NCBI GenBank assembly: GCA_050694275.1
Contig: JBOGXF010000036.1
Location: 1 to 13,942, forward strand
DNA length: 13,942 nucleotides
Source: JBOGXF01 sp050694275
GTDB lineage: Bacteria > Actinomycetota > CADDZG01 > WHSQ01
Reading direction: 5' to 3'
The position numbers were made by a program, and so were the translations under genes. Positions 12,366 to 13,942 of this stretch are shown piece after piece (the first letter of the stretch is position 1; each line of letters begins with the position of its first letter). A model generated the notes under the pieces. The model made no database searches and had not been told where the DNA came from. It was given only the letters and a program-made list of their open reading frames with translations.

Positions 12366-13754
12366 ATGAGGGCACCTGAAGACACGAAGGACCTCCGCCG
12401 GCTCGCGGACGTGGACCCGGACGCGATCCTGGAGCGCCTCAACACCTCCATCGCTCGCAGGATGCCGAGCTACGAGGATCTCTATCGCCGGTGGGAGCGG
12501 CTCAACTGGCGGGTGTCGGACCTCGACTTCACCCAGGATCGGAGTGACTGGCTCGCCCTCGACGAGCATCGCAAGGAGCGTCTCTTGTGGACTCTGGCCG
12601 CGTTCTTCGTCGCCGAGGAGCGCGTCGCGGCGACGCTGACGCCTTACGTCATGGCGGCCCCCAAGGCCGAGCAGAGGATCTTCTTGACGACTCAATGCGT
12701 GGACGAGGCCCGCCACGCGGTGTTCTTCGATCGCTGGTTCGACGAAGTGGTAGCGGCGGGCGAAGGCGATATCGCTCACCGACTGAAGTCTTCGCGCAGA
12801 TGGGTCGGGCCGGGCTTTCGCCCGCTGTTCGACGAATACCTCGAAGAGATCACCTCGGCCCTGCGCGAGGAACCCGGCGACATCCGTCTGTTTGCCAAGG
12901 CGATGGCGGTGTATCACCTCGTGATCGAGGGCGTGCTCGCGCTCACCGGCCAGAAATTCATACTCGCGTGGGCGCGCGACGCGGGCGCGCTGCCCGGGTT
13001 TCGCGCGGGTTTCACGGCGGTCGCGCGCGACGAATCTCGCCACGTCGCGTTCGGGGCCAAGGTGATCCGCGATCTTCTCGACGAGGATCCGAGCCTGATC
13101 GAGCCCATTCACGAAGGGATCAGGGAGTCGATCAAGCTCGGGGCGTCCCTCTATCAGCCGCCCGGCGGGGACGTCACCTACACGTCGGCGTTCGGCTATT
13201 CGCTCGGAGACCTCTTTGCCTATGGCGGTGTCCAGCTCGAGAAGAAGATGCGGGCCATCGGCGCTCCGATGCCCGAGTTGGACGTGTCCTGCCCCGAGAT
13301 CGACGCGCCCTGGCCCCCGCCGGGGGGTGGCGTTCGGCCGATCGACGTTCGCCAGAGGGTCACGACCACATTGATGCGGATGCTCGGGCGTGCCGCGCCG
13401 CGGACCGCCCCCGGGCTGGGGATGATGCTCCTCTATCTCGCGTTCCTTCCCCGGGCAGCGGCCGAGATCCAGGTGCTCTACGAGTTCCGGTTGTCGGGCC
13501 CGGGCGGAGGGGTTTTCGCCATCGACATCAAGGGGAGGCGGTGCCGGATCCGCGTCGGCGAGGCCCTACGAAGCCCCGATGTCGTCTACGAGATGGCCGC
13601 CTCGACTTGGGCCGCGATGACCCAGGGGAGGGTGACCGGCGACGAGGCCCTGCTGCTCGGAAAACTCCGGATCAAGGGCGACGCGGTTCTCGGGCGGAGG
13701 TTCAACGAGTTCTTTGCACCGCCAGGAGAGCCGGCCGTGGGCCGGGCCGCCTGA
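12366..13754 (+). CDS. R2-like ligand-binding oxidase (R2lox) fused to an SCP2 lipid-carrier domain
   Basis: This is a 462-residue two-domain protein. Residues about 15-300 are a ferritin-like R2 fold with six metal ligands: E84, E114 and H117 (DEARH), E188 (VIEG), E223 and H226 (DESRH). V87 and Y183 sit exactly where R2lox enzymes form their Val-Tyr ether cross-link (E+3, and five residues before the next Glu), which separates it from true ribonucleotide reductase subunits. R2lox proteins carry a Mn/Fe centre and bind a fatty acid; their physiological reaction is unknown. Residues about 365-450 match an SCP2 sterol-carrier domain (FAIDIKG, SPDVVYEMAASTWAAMTQG, GKLRIKGD), joined by a hydrophobic segment (MMLLYLAFLP, about 353-362). 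Usual R2lox length is roughly 300 residues. GGAGG (12353-12357) lies 8 bases before ATG 12366. It is in an operon with the lactonase; no reductase large subunit is present. Confidence 0.8.
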   Translation: MRAPEDTKDLRRLADVDPDAILERLNTSIARRMPSYEDLYRRWERLNWRVSDLDFTQDRSDWLALDEHRKERLLWTLAAFFVAEERVAATLTPYVMAAPKAEQRIFLTTQCVDEARHAVFFDRWFDEVVAAGEGDIAHRLKSSRRWVGPGFRPLFDEYLEEITSALREEPGDIRLFAKAMAVYHLVIEGVLALTGQKFILAWARDAGALPGFRAGFTAVARDESRHVAFGAKVIRDLLDEDPSLIEPIHEGIRESIKLGASLYQPPGGDVTYTSAFGYSLGDLFAYGGVQLEKKMRAIGAPMPELDVSCPEIDAPWPPPGGGVRPIDVRQRVTTTLMRMLGRAAPRTAPGLGMMLLYLAFLPRAAAEIQVLYEFRLSGPGGGVFAIDIKGRRCRIRVGEALRSPDVVYEMAASTWAAMTQGRVTGDEALLLGKLRIKGDAVLGRRFNEFFAPPGEPAVGRAA

Positions 13755-13845
13755 ACGCTTTCGATACTTTGACCAGAGGCGTCTTCGCCGCGCGCTGCAG
13801 TGAGCACAAGGCCCTGTGAGACACCCTTTGTCAACCACCGCCGCG
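13755..13845. other. Intergenic region after R2lox-SCP2
   Basis: These 91 bases separate the R2lox-SCP2 stop from the convergent partial ORF at the right edge. A short GACA/TGTC inverted repeat is present, but no strong terminator with a T-run, no RNA gene and no supported ORF is seen. Confidence 0.3.
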
Positions 13846-13942
13846 TCAGGCGGCCTTAGCGGTCCTTCCGAGCGCGCGGTTTCGGTTGGCGACGTGCACT
13901 CTCTCGTCGTAAAGGACTCCCTTGCGGAGACAGTGCCACAGG
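13846..13942 (-). CDS. C-terminal tail of an unidentified protein, possibly a transposase
   Basis: A minus-strand frame enters from the right edge and ends at TGA (13848-13846) after 31 visible codons: LWHCLRKGVLYDERVHVA, then a basic tail NRNRALGRTAKAA. A W-H-x-L-x-x-G-x-x-Y pattern close to the C-terminus recalls IS110-type transposase tails, but this is a weak match on few residues. The gene body is outside the window. Its codon choice is less GC-biased than the neighbouring metabolic genes. Confidence 0.35.
   Translation of the reverse strand, partial: LWHCLRKGVLYDERVHVANRNRALGRTAKAA

Noticed and set aside
12366..13754. Annotation as ribonucleotide reductase beta subunit
   Set aside because: No large subunit is adjacent, the Val/Tyr cross-link pair of R2lox is present at the right spacing, and an SCP2 domain is fused.

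Overview
The window comes from a high-GC bacterium, most likely an actinobacterium (Actinomycetota), possibly an uncultured soil lineage. The signs are strong G/C bias at third codon positions, TTG and GTG starts, TANNNT-type -10 boxes placed so close to start codons that several transcripts would be leaderless, and family matches typical of actinobacteria. No rRNA, tRNA or CRISPR array is visible, and the species cannot be fixed from the sequence.

Left part (1-2011): an incomplete minus-strand ORF at the left edge looks like the start of a transposase. It is followed by a secreted M23 (LytM-type) peptidase on a proline/serine/threonine-rich stalk, a small overlapping hypothetical ORF, and a two-gene toxin-antitoxin remnant. 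In that remnant an XRE-HTH/MNT nucleotidyltransferase antitoxin is intact, while its HEPN partner (HepT type) is cut to 48 residues and lacks its RNase motif.

Middle (2012-6144): two aldehyde dehydrogenases form a one-base-overlap operon. The first resembles gamma-aminobutyraldehyde dehydrogenases and the second the lactaldehyde/glycolaldehyde-type branch. Next is a membrane-anchored Rieske-fold protein that has lost two of its four cluster ligands. It ends flush against a convergent minus-strand ABC operon.

ABC operon (9603 down to 5458, minus): one large duplicated FtsX/MacB-like permease is followed by two different ATPases. The upstream ATPase carries an AbrB-like tail and the downstream one has an altered signature motif. 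A divergent small HExxH putative zincin (9668-10045) is separated from the permease by 64 bp that hold a 15-bp palindrome.

Right part (10098-13754): an ACAD10/11-like acyl-CoA dehydrogenase (minus) is divergent from a plus-strand pair, a phosphotriesterase-like lactonase and an R2-like ligand-binding oxidase (R2lox) fused to an SCP2 lipid-carrier domain. The divergent start region holds a 13-bp palindrome in which two -10 boxes overlap face to face. The three genes look like a co-regulated lipid or lactone oxidation unit, and the R2lox-SCP2 fusion is the most striking object in the window. The right edge holds the C-terminal tail of another minus-strand ORF, possibly a transposase.
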